From NCBI GenBank assembly GCA_027605045.1, contig JAQFWX010000002.1, forward strand, positions 1,860,001 through 1,924,000: DNA of 64,000 nucleotides, given 5' to 3'. The DNA is from Phallus indusiatus (Eukaryota; Basidiomycota; Agaricomycetes; Phallales; Phallaceae). The notes beneath the pieces are model-generated. The model made no database searches, was not told where the DNA came from, and saw nothing but the letters and a program-made list of their open reading frames with translations. Below are positions 47,872-59,938 of the stretch, one piece after another; position 1 is the first letter of the stretch, and the number at the start of each line of letters is the position of its first letter. Both the position numbers and the translations under genes were made by a program.

Positions 47872-49344
47872 CTATATGGAAATATCGGACATTGGGTTAT
47901 AAGCTGCTGAGCGAATGTTGATGATGAAACGACAGCTCTGTAGCATTATCCGGTCGTTAAACATCCAGAGACTGAACCCAGTTCTCATAATAATAATTAT
48001 ATACTTACACCGATACTCGTGATCACAGTTAAGAATCTAAGCTAGCATCAGTGAGCCATTTCGCAAGGGAATAGATAGACGTACATCACGAACGGACCGC
48101 TTAGAGCCTTCCACTCCAGAGAGGCGATAACGTTCAAGGCCAAGCTTACTGCCAACAGAGGTTGTATACATGAACACATTAATATTGTACTGATGGATGT
48201 AGGGAACTGCATACCGACAATGACGAAGTACACCCAGAGACCGTCTCTCATGAATACTCTATATAGTGGAGCGTGTTTCAATCCCAGAAACAATTCCAAA
48301 TCAAATATACCGTGTTTATATATCGCAGACAGAACAAAACACAGAAATAGAACACTCTGATAACAGAGCGTTCCAATCCTAAGAGTAAAAGGGAAGGAAG
48401 ATTAGCGATCAGCTTCATTCAAAACGGTGTATGAATAAGTACGAACCATATGGTTGTTAATTCAGAGGGATATTCTTCTGTTGCACATAATGGGAACGAA
48501 AAGGAGTTGAGAGGAGGTAGTGGATGCAGAGCAATAACATCTTGCGATAGGACTTTAGCAATCGTGAGGGCAACAAACGCAGTCTCCCAACCCAAAAAGG
48601 TTAAAACTAAAAAAGAGAGTAGAAATTTATTTTTGCCACAAAATGCATAGACTGAAAAAACAATTGAATGTTTGATTGGCCCGATTTTTCAAAAAATGAC
48701 AAGTTGAAGATGATGATGAAATATACCTCGATAGGTTAAGAACATGTCCGCTGCTGCTAGTACAAACATATACCCAACACTTGCACACCACGAGAATGTC
48801 CGGCAACTCAAATTTGAGAGACACGTCGATGTGATCACTCCGAACCTAACCAGCTCAATCAATCTCAGGCAATGTGATGAAAGCTCACGGAAACATTACA
48901 AGAAAATTGTCGGAGGAAAGTACCGGATGATCAGAAAAAGGATTTTGATAGGGGACCATTTGGAGCTGCATGTCAGGATTTGATGTGTAACTGCAGTGAG
49001 CGATTCGTATCCTTCCACCAGGAAGACTATTTCAGCGTACCTCCAAACATACACTTTCTAGTCACAAAAACAGTCAGCGGAGGAGTCGTCTTCTCACTGA
49101 AAAGCGAAAGTTACTAACTTCATCATCCAACGTTAAAAATATATCATATACCATTATTGTCATGGTGATAGCTTTTTGAGTGACAAGAATATCTGAATAT
49201 AAGTCAAGATGAAAGTTTATGAGAGGACTGACCATAGACGAACGTAGCGGCATATATTCCTGGTGTATTTTCGAAGACGAGCACGGACAATTCGGAATCG
49301 GATACAGTACCATTAGCTTTTGCAGTCGATATTGCGACCAGCAT
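47872..49344 (-). CDS. DUF6533-type membrane protein, array copy 3
   Basis: Start MLVAISTAKANGTVSDSEL at 49344, stop TAG at 47872. It shows MVYDIFLTLDDE, WCASAGYMLVPAAADMF.., VYAFCGKNKFLLSF, FMRDGLWVYFVIVG, SLALNVIASLEWK and SCRFIINIRSAAYNP. The signature Leu is Phe here (DIFLTL). No frameshift was noticed on reading the exons. Closest to copy 1 in its extracellular segments. Confidence 0.75.
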
Positions 49345-49416
49345 GGATGAATTAATTGGATACCTGGATAATATTAGTGAGAAGAGTGGGTGTAACTTTT
49401 AAAAAAAATTCTTCGA

Positions 49417-49423
49417 ATTTATA
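49417..49423 (-). promoter_or_regulatory. Conserved TATA-like box, array copy 3
   Basis: TATAAAT about 73 nt before ATG 49344. Confidence 0.6.
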
Positions 49424-50337
49424 GGTCTGTCGCGTAACGCGTGCCCATAGTTTGGGTCATCGGTGGCAATGAGCTGGTGACTCAGATCACCAAAACTATT
49501 AAAACACAACCGGCGTGTAAAGTTCGATATTGCCAACGTCACCTTATCGAAGGCTATACTCTACATTGGCACCAGGATGCTTCCGTTTTCCGCGGGTCGT
49601 GACCCACAGTGGGCGGTGACTACAATACTAAGAATTGAGGCCGAGGTCTAAGTGTCAGGTGATCAATAGAGAAATAAGGTTTGGAAGGCAATAATGATGG
49701 GTCTATTGAGATAGATTGCGCCATATCAAACAATGCCGGAAATGGTCATATGCCTGAACGGTTCAAGTCGCGCAGGCTTAGCTCGTTGCATGAAGCTTTG
49801 TTTTTGCGGGTGTAAACTCACATTGCGTACTTCTGAGTTACAATTTGACTCAATTGATGTTTGTACCCAAGATTGGCACGTTGTCCTCCGATAGCAAATC
49901 TCGATGGTGTTTCAAGATGCGTTTTTGAATTCTAATTCACTCATTTATTGTTTTTATGGCAGCCCGTTTTCGGAACATATTATCACCAGCGCAACAAACA
50001 AATGAACGATATAGTTTCCGCTCTATATGAACATTTGAAGTTGAAATAGAACTCGCGTTCATGATTGGTTCCTAGACCTAGATCATCTTACTTTAGTTGC
50101 TGGCTTCGTAAACTGGTTAAAGTTGGTTGAGATCGGGAAAACATCTTTGTGACCATGCAGTTGTCACGGCGTCTTTTCTCTCACGTTTCCTGCTCATCGC
50201 GCAAAGCGTCCCGAGACTAATTCCTCCACGGTGAGGTTTATCGGCTTTTCTTATCGTCTCTCATTTCAATAGCGAACGGATCAATCTGAACGACTTTCAT
50301 TGGTCCTAGCCAAAAATTGTGTTTTTTTCCAGCCGAG
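49424..50337. other. Shared promoter-distal spacer, unit 4 side
   Basis: Homologous to 41723-42619; no gene. Confidence 0.55.
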
Positions 50338-51192
50338 ATGGATAGAGCGGATGACAACATCGGCGTACTACACCGATGTAGCAAGAATTACATAGTATAC
50401 ATACGCCTAAAACACCTGACCATAAAAGGTTATAATACTCGAGAAGGAATGGATATACACGAGTATAACCGGTGCACGCACACCTTTCTGGGTCGTCACG
50501 CTTTTCTCGAGACTCTATGGGTAACCAGCGGTCTTGAGTTTTCATCCGTCCCACCTCACTTACAATCTGTAGCTTTCTATTTTACGAACGCGTCTCCCCC
50601 ATTTCAAATGCTTCAATCCCTAAACACCGCTCAAAATCTCACGTACATGTCCTTGTTCCATTATGGTCGCACAGATCAACTCGAACAAGCCGGAGAATTC
50701 TCTTCTCTCACCACATGCGTGCTACCACCCATCTCATCCGACAGAATTTCACAGCACCTAGAATATCTCGCCAAATTCGCCAAGTTCGCTCCAAACGTGG
50801 AACAACTAGCAATCGGAGCTCCCCGGGCCTCGCGTCACGAAACAGTACGATTCCCAAATTACACCCTTGATTCTAACCTTAATCCCTCTTTCCTCAGATA
50901 ACAAACGTCATCCAAACCCTCCTCCCACTCACAAAACTCAAAACCATCCTCCAACTCTTCTCATCACTCAACACCTCCAAACCAACAGACATGCAAACTC
51001 TCCAATGCGCATACATACGACCATCCATCTCTATCATGCGTCGACATCGAAGTTAACAACAGACAACGGTGTATCCGGTTACTCCGCCACGAACCTTCGG
51101 ATCAACCTGGGTTTGAAGTGATCCCGCTGAGTGATTTGAATCCTGATGATTGGAGAAGCAAGTGGGGTGGATTTTTTAGAAGATTTGCGTAG
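50338..51192 (+). pseudogene. Chimeric truncated F-box gene copy, unit 4
   Basis: A new N-terminus (MDRADDNIGVLHRCSKNY) is fused in frame to RLKHLTIKGYN and continues openly through the leucine-rich part to the conserved splice donor after RHET. The last exon is broken: CATACATACGACC instead of CATACGACC adds 4 bases near 51015, shifting the frame after QTLQCAY and giving an early stop. A shorter protein of about 225 residues without an F-box could be made. Best treated as a pseudogene or a possible chimeric gene. Confidence 0.7.
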
Positions 51193-51632
51193 GCGGGTTT
51201 AAATCAGAGTGACAAATGGCTAGATAGATGGTCGTGCTATGTCGTCGGGGTTTCTTTTTTGATTTATATATGCATTATCCGTGCACCTAAAAAAGCTCGT
51301 GTTGGACAACATCGGAAAAGAAAGCAGAGCACGACCACAAAAAGCCAAGTGAAAGCAAAAAAGACACACATACATATGTACAATACGCATTCACACGTTT
51401 CTCATTTGCTCAGATTGCAGCACCTTCACGAAAATTTCACCAAACCCCGGTTACACGACAAGACAGATGAATAGTACAAAAAATGTAGCGTCTGTATGTA
51501 ACAAAAGACGTTTGGCTCCTGCAGCATCAAAAAAAAAACTCGAAATAATGTTATGATAGATACAGCCGGCATATCAGCCTCAATCGGATTGTTTGACATC
51601 TGAGCGAAACCGGATTAATCTTTAGAGCAAAC
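51193..51632. other. Spacer between convergent copies, unit 4
   Basis: Similar to the spacer of unit 6 (AAGAAAGCAG..CAC motif); no gene. Confidence 0.5.
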
Positions 51633-53091
51633 CTATATCGAAATATCGGACAAAGTTGGCTTATAAGCTGCTGAGCGAATGTTGAGGATTAAACGACAGA
51701 TCTGTATGATTACCAGGTTGTTAAGAGGCTGAACCCAGCTGATAATATTAGTCCATATACTTACGCAGATACTTGTGACCACAGTGAGTAATCTAAGTTG
51801 GGATAGAGTGAGCCATTTCACAAAGGAATAGATGGACGTACAACACGGACGAACTTTCTAGAATATTCCGCTGCTTCAAAGAGACGGCAACATTTAGGGT
51901 CAAACTTACTGCCAACAGAGGTTGGACATGAGCATGGCGTTGATGAATACGAGAAACCGCATACCGACGATGACAAAGTACGCCCAGAGACCATCTCTCA
52001 CGAATACTTTATATATTGGTGCTTGTTTCAATCCCTGAAACAATCCGTAATCAAATATACTGTGGTTATATACCGCAGACAAAATGAAACACAGAAAGAG
52101 AACACTCTGGTAACAGAGCATCCCAATCCTAAAGGTAAAGGAAGGAAAGATCAACGATCAATTTCATTGAACAGTGTATAAATTAGGTACGAACCATACG
52201 ATCGTTGTATTATGGGTAAATCTCTCCGTTGTACATCCCAAACCCAAAAAGAAGTTCGAGTGGTGTTGTGAATGTAGAACAGTAACACCGTTTTGCAGCA
52301 CGGTAACAACCGTGAGGCAAAAAACTGTTGCTTCCCAACCCAAAAAGGTTATAATGAGAAAAGTGAGTAGATATTTATTTGCGCCACAAAATGCATAAAC
52401 TGAGAAACAAATGAATGGTTGATTGACCCTCTTTCAAAAAACATAAGTTAAAGATACCTCGATAGGCTAAGAACATGTCTGCGGCTGCCATTACGAATAC
52501 ACACCCAATACGTCCATACCATTGGAATGTCGAGCAAGTGAGATTTGGAAAACGCACGGAGTGAGTGATCGTTATGAACCTAACCCGCTCATTCAGTCTC
52601 AGTAATCGTGATGGAAGTTCATGTAACAGAACATTACACGTAAATTGATATCGGAAAGTAGCGGACAATTAGGAAAATGATTTTGATAGGAGACCATTTG
52701 GAACTATGTATCAGAGTTTGGGAGGTGCAGTGAGCAACTCACATCGTTGACCAAGATATCGGAAATTCTAGCGTACCTCCAAACATACTCTTTCTGGTCA
52801 GAAAACAGTAAGTGGAGTCGTCGGCGGTCGCACTGAGTGATTGAAAGCGAAAATACCAACCTCATCATCCAACGTTAAAAGAATATCATATATCATTATT
52901 GTCACGATAACGGCTTTTTGAGTTGTGAAAATATAACATCTGAATATGATTCAAGTTGAAATTTAATGAGAGGACTAACCATTGATGAACGTAGCGACAT
53001 ATGTTACTAGTGCATTTTCGAAGACGGCCACAGGCAATTCGGAATCAGATACGGTACCATTAGTTGTTGCAGTTGATATTGCGACCAGCAT
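51633..53091 (-). CDS. DUF6533-type membrane protein, array copy 4
   Basis: Start ATG at 53091 (MLVAISTATTNGT), stop TAG at 51633. Landmarks: MIYDILLTLDDE, WYGRIGCVFVMAAADMFLAYRG, VYAFCGANKYLLTFLIITFLG, FVRDGLWAYFVIVG and CRLILNIRSAAYKPT. The exon after the fourth helix is more diverged from copies 1-3. The terminal intron is open in frame. Appears intact. Confidence 0.75.
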
Positions 53092-53162
53092 GGAACGATT
53101 AATTGGATACCTGAATAACATTACGGAGAAGAGTGGATGCAACTTTGAGAAAATTCATCCGA

Positions 53163-53169
53163 ATTTATA
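53163..53169 (-). promoter_or_regulatory. Conserved TATA-like box, array copy 4
   Basis: TATAAAT about 72 nt before ATG 53091. Confidence 0.6.
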
Positions 53170-54068
53170 GATCTGTCGCGTAATGCGTATCCTTAGTTTG
53201 GGTGATCATCGCCGCGGTGGCAGTGAGCACTGAGTTGGTGACTCAGATCACGAAAACTATTGGAACACCGGCGTGTAAAGTTCGATATTGCGAACGTCGC
53301 CTTATCGAAGGTTATACTCAATACATTAGCACCAGGATGCTATGTGCTTCCGTTTCCCGCGGGTCGTGACTTCAATACTAAGAATTGAGGCTTAAGTGTC
53401 ATGAAGTGATTAATCGAGAAATAATGAATGCTGTGTTATTTAGGTAGATTGCGCCATATCAAGCATTGATGAAATAGTCATATGCCTAGACGGTTCAAGT
53501 CGCGCAGGCACAGCTCGCTGCATGAAGCTTTGTTTTTGTCGGTGTAAACTCACATTGCGTACTTTTGAGTTACAATTTGACTCAATTGGTGTTTGTACCC
53601 AAGATCACGTTATCCTCCAATAGCAAATCCCGATGGTGTTTAAAGAAGCTTTTTATTGAATTCTAATTCACTCACCTATTGTTTTATGGCAGCCCGTTTT
53701 CGGAACATATTATCACCAGCGCAACAAACAAATGAACGATATAGTTTCCGCTCCATATGAACATTTGAAGTTGAAATAGAACTCGCGTTCATGATTGGTT
53801 CCTAGACCTAGATCATCTTACTTTAGTTGCTGGCTTCGTAAAGTTACTGGTTAAAGTTGGTTGAGATCGGGAAAACATCTTTGTGACCATGCAGTTGTCA
53901 CGGCGTCTTTTTTCTCACTTTCCCTGCTCATCGCGCAAAGCGTCATGAAGCTAATTCCTCCACGGTGGGTTTATCAGCTTTCTTATCGTCTCTCATTTCA
54001 ATAGCGAACGGATCAATTTGAACGACTGTCATTTGTCCTAACCAAGATCATGGTTTTTTCCAGCCGAG
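53170..54068. other. Shared promoter-distal spacer, unit 5 side
   Basis: Very similar to 49424-50337 over the last 400 bases; no gene. Confidence 0.55.
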
Positions 54069-54940
54069 ATGGATAAAGCGGGTGACAACATCAGCGTACT
54101 ACACCGATGTAGCAAAAATTACACGGTATACATACGCCTCAAACACCTGACCGTAAAAGGTTAAGATATCCTGGAGGGTATGGATATACACGAGTATAAC
54201 CGACGCACCTGCACCTTTCTAGGCCGTCACGCTCTTCTCGAGATTCTATGGTTAACCAGCGGCCTCGAATTCCCATCCGTCCCATCTCACTTACAATCCG
54301 TAACTTTCTATCCTACAAACGCGTCTACCCCATTCCAAATACTCCAGTCCCTAAACACTGCTCACAATCTCACGCACATGTCCTTGTTCCATTATGGACG
54401 CACAAGTCAACTCGAACAAGCCGGAGAATTCTCTTCCCTCACAACTTGCTTGCTACCACCCATCTCATCCGACAGAATTTCACAGCACCTAGAATATCTC
54501 GCCAAGTTCGCCAAACTCGCTTCAAACGTGGAACAGCTAGCAATCGGAGCTCCTAGAACCTCGCGTCACGGAACAGTACGAATCGCAAATTTACACACCC
54601 TTTCTTCTACGCTTAATTCTAACCTTAACCTTATTCCCCTTTCCTCCAGATAACAAGCGTCATACAAACCCTCCTCTCACTCACAAAACTCAAAGTCATC
54701 CTCCAACTCTTCTCATCACTCAACATCTCCAAACCAACAGACATGCAAACTCTCCAATGCGCATACGATCATCCATCTTTATCATGCGTCGATATAGAGG
54801 TCAACAACAGACAACGGTGTATCCGGTCACTCCGTAGTGAATCTTCGGATCAACCTGCGTTTGAAGTTATCCCGCTGACTGATTTGAATCCTGTTGATTG
54901 GAGAAGCAAATGGGATGGATTTTTTAGAGGTTTCGCGTAG
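54069..54940 (+). pseudogene. Truncated F-box gene copy, unit 5 (C-terminal part still open)
   Basis: The MDKAGDN leader runs into RLKHLTVKG and then a TAA stop (near 54162). From MDIHEYNRR at 54180 the frame is open to a conserved donor at 54576, and the last exon 54650-54940 is intact to GFFRGFA, so a 228-residue protein without F-box could be translated from 54180. Most likely a decaying copy, but the best-preserved one. Confidence 0.7.
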
Positions 54941-55306
54941 TATACTAGGGGTGGTCGCGCTATGTTGTCTAGGGTTTTTTTTTTTGATTTTTATATGCAT
55001 TATCCGTGCACCTCAAAAATCTCGGGCTGTATAAAGTAGAACGACAGTGGAAAACATAGCAATCACACATTTCCTCAGTCGGCAACACCTTCATGAAGGT
55101 TTCGCCAAACCAGGTTACGAAACAGATGAACACCAAATGTAGCGTCCGTATTTTGATGTGTAACCGTACTGTCTGGCATGGGAGCGGTGCCCCGAAAGAC
55201 TACACGTTGATATACATACACATACACACATTATCATGGTACCTAATCACATTTCGCTTCAACAAAAGACGTTTGCCTTATCTAACTCGAAACCACGCAA
55301 TGATAG
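54941..55306. other. Spacer, unit 5, left part
   Basis: Contains the uninterrupted AAAGTAGAACGAC sequence that marks the insertion point of the unit-2 element; no gene. Confidence 0.5.
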
Positions 55307-55547
55307 TTTTGCGTATGCAAGCAGGCTAAGAGAAGAATCAGCCCTCGGTATATGCGCTCATTGTGCTGGTCTGGCTTTCTTTTCAAGCCAATTTCCACTT
55401 GCACCTTTCATTCCACTTGCATTCAACTTTTATAACTTTTAGATTACTACAAAAATAACTACTGTTTTTCTCTTACTTTCCCTCTGAGCGCACATTAGCT
55501 GATTTCCTCTCCTTCCCTGTTCACCCTTGAGGTGTACGTATCATTAG
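55307..55547. mobile_element. About 241-bp insertion in unit 5, possible non-autonomous element
   Basis: Units 1-3 read AATGATAGA(T/A)ACA without a break. Here the sequence between AATGATAG and ATACAG is interrupted by about 241 bp, with TAG at both junctions as a possible target duplication. No inverted ends are obvious, so it may equally be a filler insertion. Confidence 0.4.
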
Positions 55548-55625
55548 ATACAGTTGGCGTATCAGCCTCAATCGGATTGCTTGACATCTGGGCGAGCTGG
55601 ATTCAAGTTAATCTTTAGAGCAAAC

Positions 55626-57119
55626 CTATATCGAAATATCGGACATTGGCTTATAAGCTGCTGAGCGAATATTGAGGATGAAACGACAGCTCTGTAGGAT
55701 TATCCAGTCGTTAAAGAGCTTGAGTCCAAATGTCATAATAGTAGTTGTATATTACTTACACAGATACTTGTGACCACAGTGAGCAATCTAAGTTAGGATA
55801 GAGTGAGCCATTTCGGAAGGGATTCAAGGGAATAGATAGACATACATCACAAATGAATCGCTTAGACTCTTCCACTTCAAAGAGGCGATAACATTCAGGG
55901 ACAAAATTACTGCCAAGGGAGGTTGAATACATGAACACATTAATATCTTACTCATGGATGTAGCTAACTGCATACCGACGATGACAAAGTATACCCAGAG
56001 ACCGTCTCTCATGAATACTCTATATAGTGGAGCGTGTTTCAATCCCAGAAACAACCCGCAATCAAATATACCGTATTTATATATTGCAGACAGAACAAAA
56101 CACAGAAATAGGACACTCTGATAACAGAGCATTCCAATCCTAAGAGTAAAAGGGAAGGAAGATTAGCGATCAATTTCGTTTAGAACGGTGTATAAATGAG
56201 TACAAACCATATGCTCGTTGATTTAGGGGTGGATCCTTTTGTTACACATGCTGGGAACAAAGAGAAGTTGAGGTAATGAGGTAGTGGATGCAGATCAGTA
56301 ACATCATGCGGTAGGATTAGAACAATCGTGAGGGCAAAAACCGCTGCCTCCCAACCCAAAAAGGTTATAACTAAAAAGGAGAGTAGATAATTATTTCTTC
56401 CACAAAATGCATAAACTGAACAAAACAAGTGAATGATCGATTGGACCAAAAAAAAATAACCAGTTGAAGATGATGATGAAAGATACCTCGATAGGCTAAG
56501 AACATGTCCGCGGCTGTCAATACAAATATACACCCAGCACTTGCACACCACGAGAATGTCCAGCAGCTGATATTTGAGGGACGCGCGGATGTAATCACTC
56601 CGATCCTAGCCAACTCATTCAGTCTCAGGGCGCTTTGATGAAATTTCATGGAAACATTACAATAGAACAGTCAGAGGAGAGTACCGGACAATCAGAAAAA
56701 GGATTTTGATAGGGGACCATCTGGAGCTGCATATCAGAATGATATGTAAGTGCAGTGAGCGATTCGTATCCTTTCACCAGGAAATATATTTCAGCGTACC
56801 TCCAAATATACACTCTCTAGTCAGAAAAACAGTCAATGGAGTATTAAGTCGTCGCACTGAAACTTGAAGCGAAAGTACCAACTTCATCATCCAACGTTAA
56901 AAGAATATCATATACCATTATTGTCACGGCAACGGCTTTTTGAGTCGCGAAAACATTTGAATATAAGTCAAGATGAAATTTATGAGAGGACTGACCATAG
57001 ACGAATGTAGCGATATATATTACTGGTGTAATTTCGAAGACCGCAGCGGCCAATTCGGAATCGGATACCCAAAGCTGCCCCACACCATTACTTTTTGCAG
57101 TCGATATTGCGACCACCAT
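55626..57119 (-). CDS. DUF6533-type membrane protein, array copy 5
   Basis: Start MVVAISTAKSNGVGQLWVSD at 57119, stop TAG at 55626. Landmarks: MVYDILLTLDDE, WCASAGCIFVLTAADMFLAYRG, VYAFCGRNNYLLSFLVITFLG, FMRDGLWVYFVIVG, SLNVIASLKWKSLSD, and last exon SCRFILNIRSAAYKP. The N-terminal segment has an insertion at the same place as copy 2 (GQLW/GPLG), suggesting those two share a recent history. Confidence 0.75.
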
Positions 57120-57189
57120 GAACAATTGATCAGACCACACTGCCACTGGGTAGTATAGTGAATGTGACCTAAATTTTTTTCTTCCTTGA

Positions 57190-57196
57190 ATTTATA
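57190..57196 (-). promoter_or_regulatory. Conserved TATA-like box, array copy 5
   Basis: TATAAAT about 71 nt before ATG 57119. Confidence 0.6.
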
Positions 57197-57998
57197 GTCT
57201 GTTGTGTAATGCGTGTTCATAGTTTGGGTGATCATCACCACGGTGAGCTGGTGACTCAGATCTCCAAAGCTATTAGACCGCAACTGAAGTACTAAAATTT
57301 GATATCACCAAATGTCGCCTTATCAAAGGTTATACTCAATGCATTAGCACTAGGACGCTACGTGGGCCGTTTTCCGCAGTGGGTAGTGACTTCGATACTA
57401 AGACTTTAGGCCTTTAGGCCTAAGTGTGTGATTAATCGAGAAATAAGGTTTGTAAGGCATGAATGCTGAGTGCATCGGTGAAATAGTCATATATCTAAAC
57501 GGTTTAAAATAAGTTACGCAGGCTCAGTCCGTTGCATGAAATTTTCTCTTTGCTGGTGCAAGCTCATATTGCGTACTTTTGAGTTACAATTTGACTCAAT
57601 TGGTTTTTGTGATTAGTTCGAGTTATCCTCCAATAGCAAGCTTTGATGATGTTTAAAGATGCGTTTTTGGAATTCTAATTCACTCCCCTATTATTTTGCC
57701 AGCCCGGTTCGGAACATATTTTTCAATATTACCGGTACAACAGACGAATGAATGATATAATAATTTCCGTTTCATGTGGACATTTGAAACAGAACCCGCG
57801 TTCATGATTGGTTCCTAGACCCCTAGACCTAGACCATCTCACTTTAATTGCTGGCTTCATTAACTCATCACGCACAGCGTCATGAAGCTAATTCATCCAC
57901 GTGGGGTTTATCAACCTTCTTATTGTCTCTCATTTCAATAACGAACTACTCATTTTTTTCGGTTGTGCTGACATTAGGTTTTTGTTATCTTTCTGGGT
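57197..57998. other. Shared promoter-distal spacer, unit 6 side
   Basis: Homologous to the other spacers up to about 57945, where the block preceding the F-box remnant is deleted. Confidence 0.5.
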
Positions 57999-58037
57999 GA
58001 CTGGAAAGGAAATGGGACATTTTTTTAGAGGTTCTGC
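57999..58037 (+). pseudogene. Last-codons relic of the F-box gene, unit 6
   Basis: DWKGNGTFFRGSA aligns with the terminal DDWRSKWGGFFRGFA of the F-box copies and sits at the expected place. Everything upstream is deleted. Confidence 0.6.
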
Positions 58038-58443
58038 CGTGTGGGGACAAAGCAAAGCAAAACTGAATTTAGAACCTAGATCAGATTTAGAACGATTTAT
58101 TGACTGGCTGTACCAAAACCTCGTACCAGATAGTACCGGTAAAGAAAGCAGCACAACCACAGAGAGCAAAAGACGACACCAAATACGGATTCACACATTT
58201 CCTCACGTTGCAGCATCTTCACGAAAATCCTCCGGTTACGGTACAGATGAATAGTACGAAAAATGTAGCGTCTGGAACTTACATAACAAAGACTGCCAAA
58301 CTACTCGATAGCATGGTGAAGTTGGGCTTCTGTGATGATTCACAATCAATGTAACATACAAGAGCCTAAAAAGGCTACGTAAATAGATACAGCGGTCAAT
58401 AGCCTCGGATCGGCTGAGCGAAATGAATATTCCTAAAGCAAAC
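58038..58443. other. Spacer, unit 6
   Basis: Resembles the unit-4 spacer; no gene. Confidence 0.45.
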
Positions 58444-59861
58444 CTATATCGAAATGGACATTGGTTTATACGCCGCTGAGCGGATGTTGAGGATTAAACG
58501 ACAGCTCTGCAGGATTACTCAATTCGGTGGGAGGCTTCACATAGCTCAGGCTGTTCATTACTTACACAGATACTTGTGACCACGGTGAATAATCTAATTT
58601 AGAATAAAGTGAACCATTTCACAAAAAAATAGACAGAGACGTACGTCACGAATGAAATGCCTAGAATTCTCCACTTTAAAGCCGCGGCAACATTTAGGGC
58701 CAAGCTTACTGCCAACGGAGGCTCAATATGAGTATACCGATATTAGTTGACGGATATTGGGCGTTACATACCGACAATGACAAAGTACGCCCAGAGACCA
58801 TCTCTTACGAATACTCTATATAGTGGAGCTTGTTTCGTTCCCAGAATCAATCCGGAATAAAATATACCGTGTTTGTATAGGGCGGACAGAATAAAACACA
58901 GAAAGAGAACACTCTGATAACAGAGCATCCCAACCCTAAGAATAAATCAACCATTCAAGATTTCGTTTAACAGAATATGTACATTAGATGGATACGAACC
59001 ATACGACCGCTGCTTTCTGGGGGTATACACCTGGTGTACATGCTAGGGCCAAGACAAAGTTAAGGTGAGGTAGTGGATCCGGGCTGAGAACGTTAACGTC
59101 ATGCGGCAGGATAATAGGTATGAGCGAAAAAACGGTCGCCTCCCAACCCAGAAAGGTTACAATCAAAAAATAGAGTAGATATTTATTTTTGCCGCAAAAT
59201 GCATAAACTGAGAAACAAATGAATGGTTGATTGGCATAATCACAAAGACGATAAAATGAAGAGTCATACCTCGATAGGCTAGAAACATGTCTGCGGCCGC
59301 CATTACAAGCATACACCCAACACTTTCATACCATTCGAATAGCGAGCAAGTGAATTTTGAGGGAAACACGGATGTGATCACTCCATACCTAAACAGCTCA
59401 TTAGTCTCAGGCTTCGTGATGAAAGTCCGTGGGCACATTACGAGTAAAGGGATAGTGGAAAATAGCGGATAATTAGATAAAGGATCTTGATAGGAGACCA
59501 TCTGGAGCTATCAAAATTTGAGCAGTTCACATCGTGCTCCAAAATATTTCAGCGTACCTCCAAACATACACTCTCTAGTCAGGAATCAGTAAGTGATCAG
59601 AGTCGTCGCATCGAAAGCAGAAACACCAACTTCGTCATCCAACGTTAATAGGATATCATACACCATAACAGTTACCAGAATGACTTGAGTTGCAAAGCAT
59701 AAATATGAGTAAAATAAATTTTTAGGAGGGAACTGACCACTTATGAGTGTACCGACATATACTACCGGTGCATTTTCCAACCAGACGGCGGGCAATTCGG
59801 AATCGGATACCAAAAACGATTCCGTATTATTGGTTGTTGCAATCGATCTTGGGACCAGCAT
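58444..59861 (-). CDS. DUF6533-type membrane protein, array copy 6
   Basis: Start MLVPRSIATTNNTESF at 59861, stop TAG at 58444. Landmarks: VTVMVYDILLTLDDE, WYESVGCMLVMAAADMFLAYRG, VYAFCGKNKYLLYFLIVTFLG, the RDGLWAYFVIVG exon, and a last exon ending RLILNIRSAAYKPMS. With copy 7 it forms a more diverged subgroup (ILPHDV, PQKAAVVWF in the second extracellular stretch). Exons appear open. Confidence 0.7.
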
Positions 59862-59931
59862 GAACAGCTAATCGGATATCTGGGTGGTATTATGAAGAGG
59901 GAATGTCGCCTTTGAAAAAATCTCTCCTCGA

Positions 59932-59938
59932 ATTTATA
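59932..59938 (-). promoter_or_regulatory. Conserved TATA-like box, array copy 6
   Basis: TATAAAT about 71 nt before ATG 59861. Confidence 0.6.
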
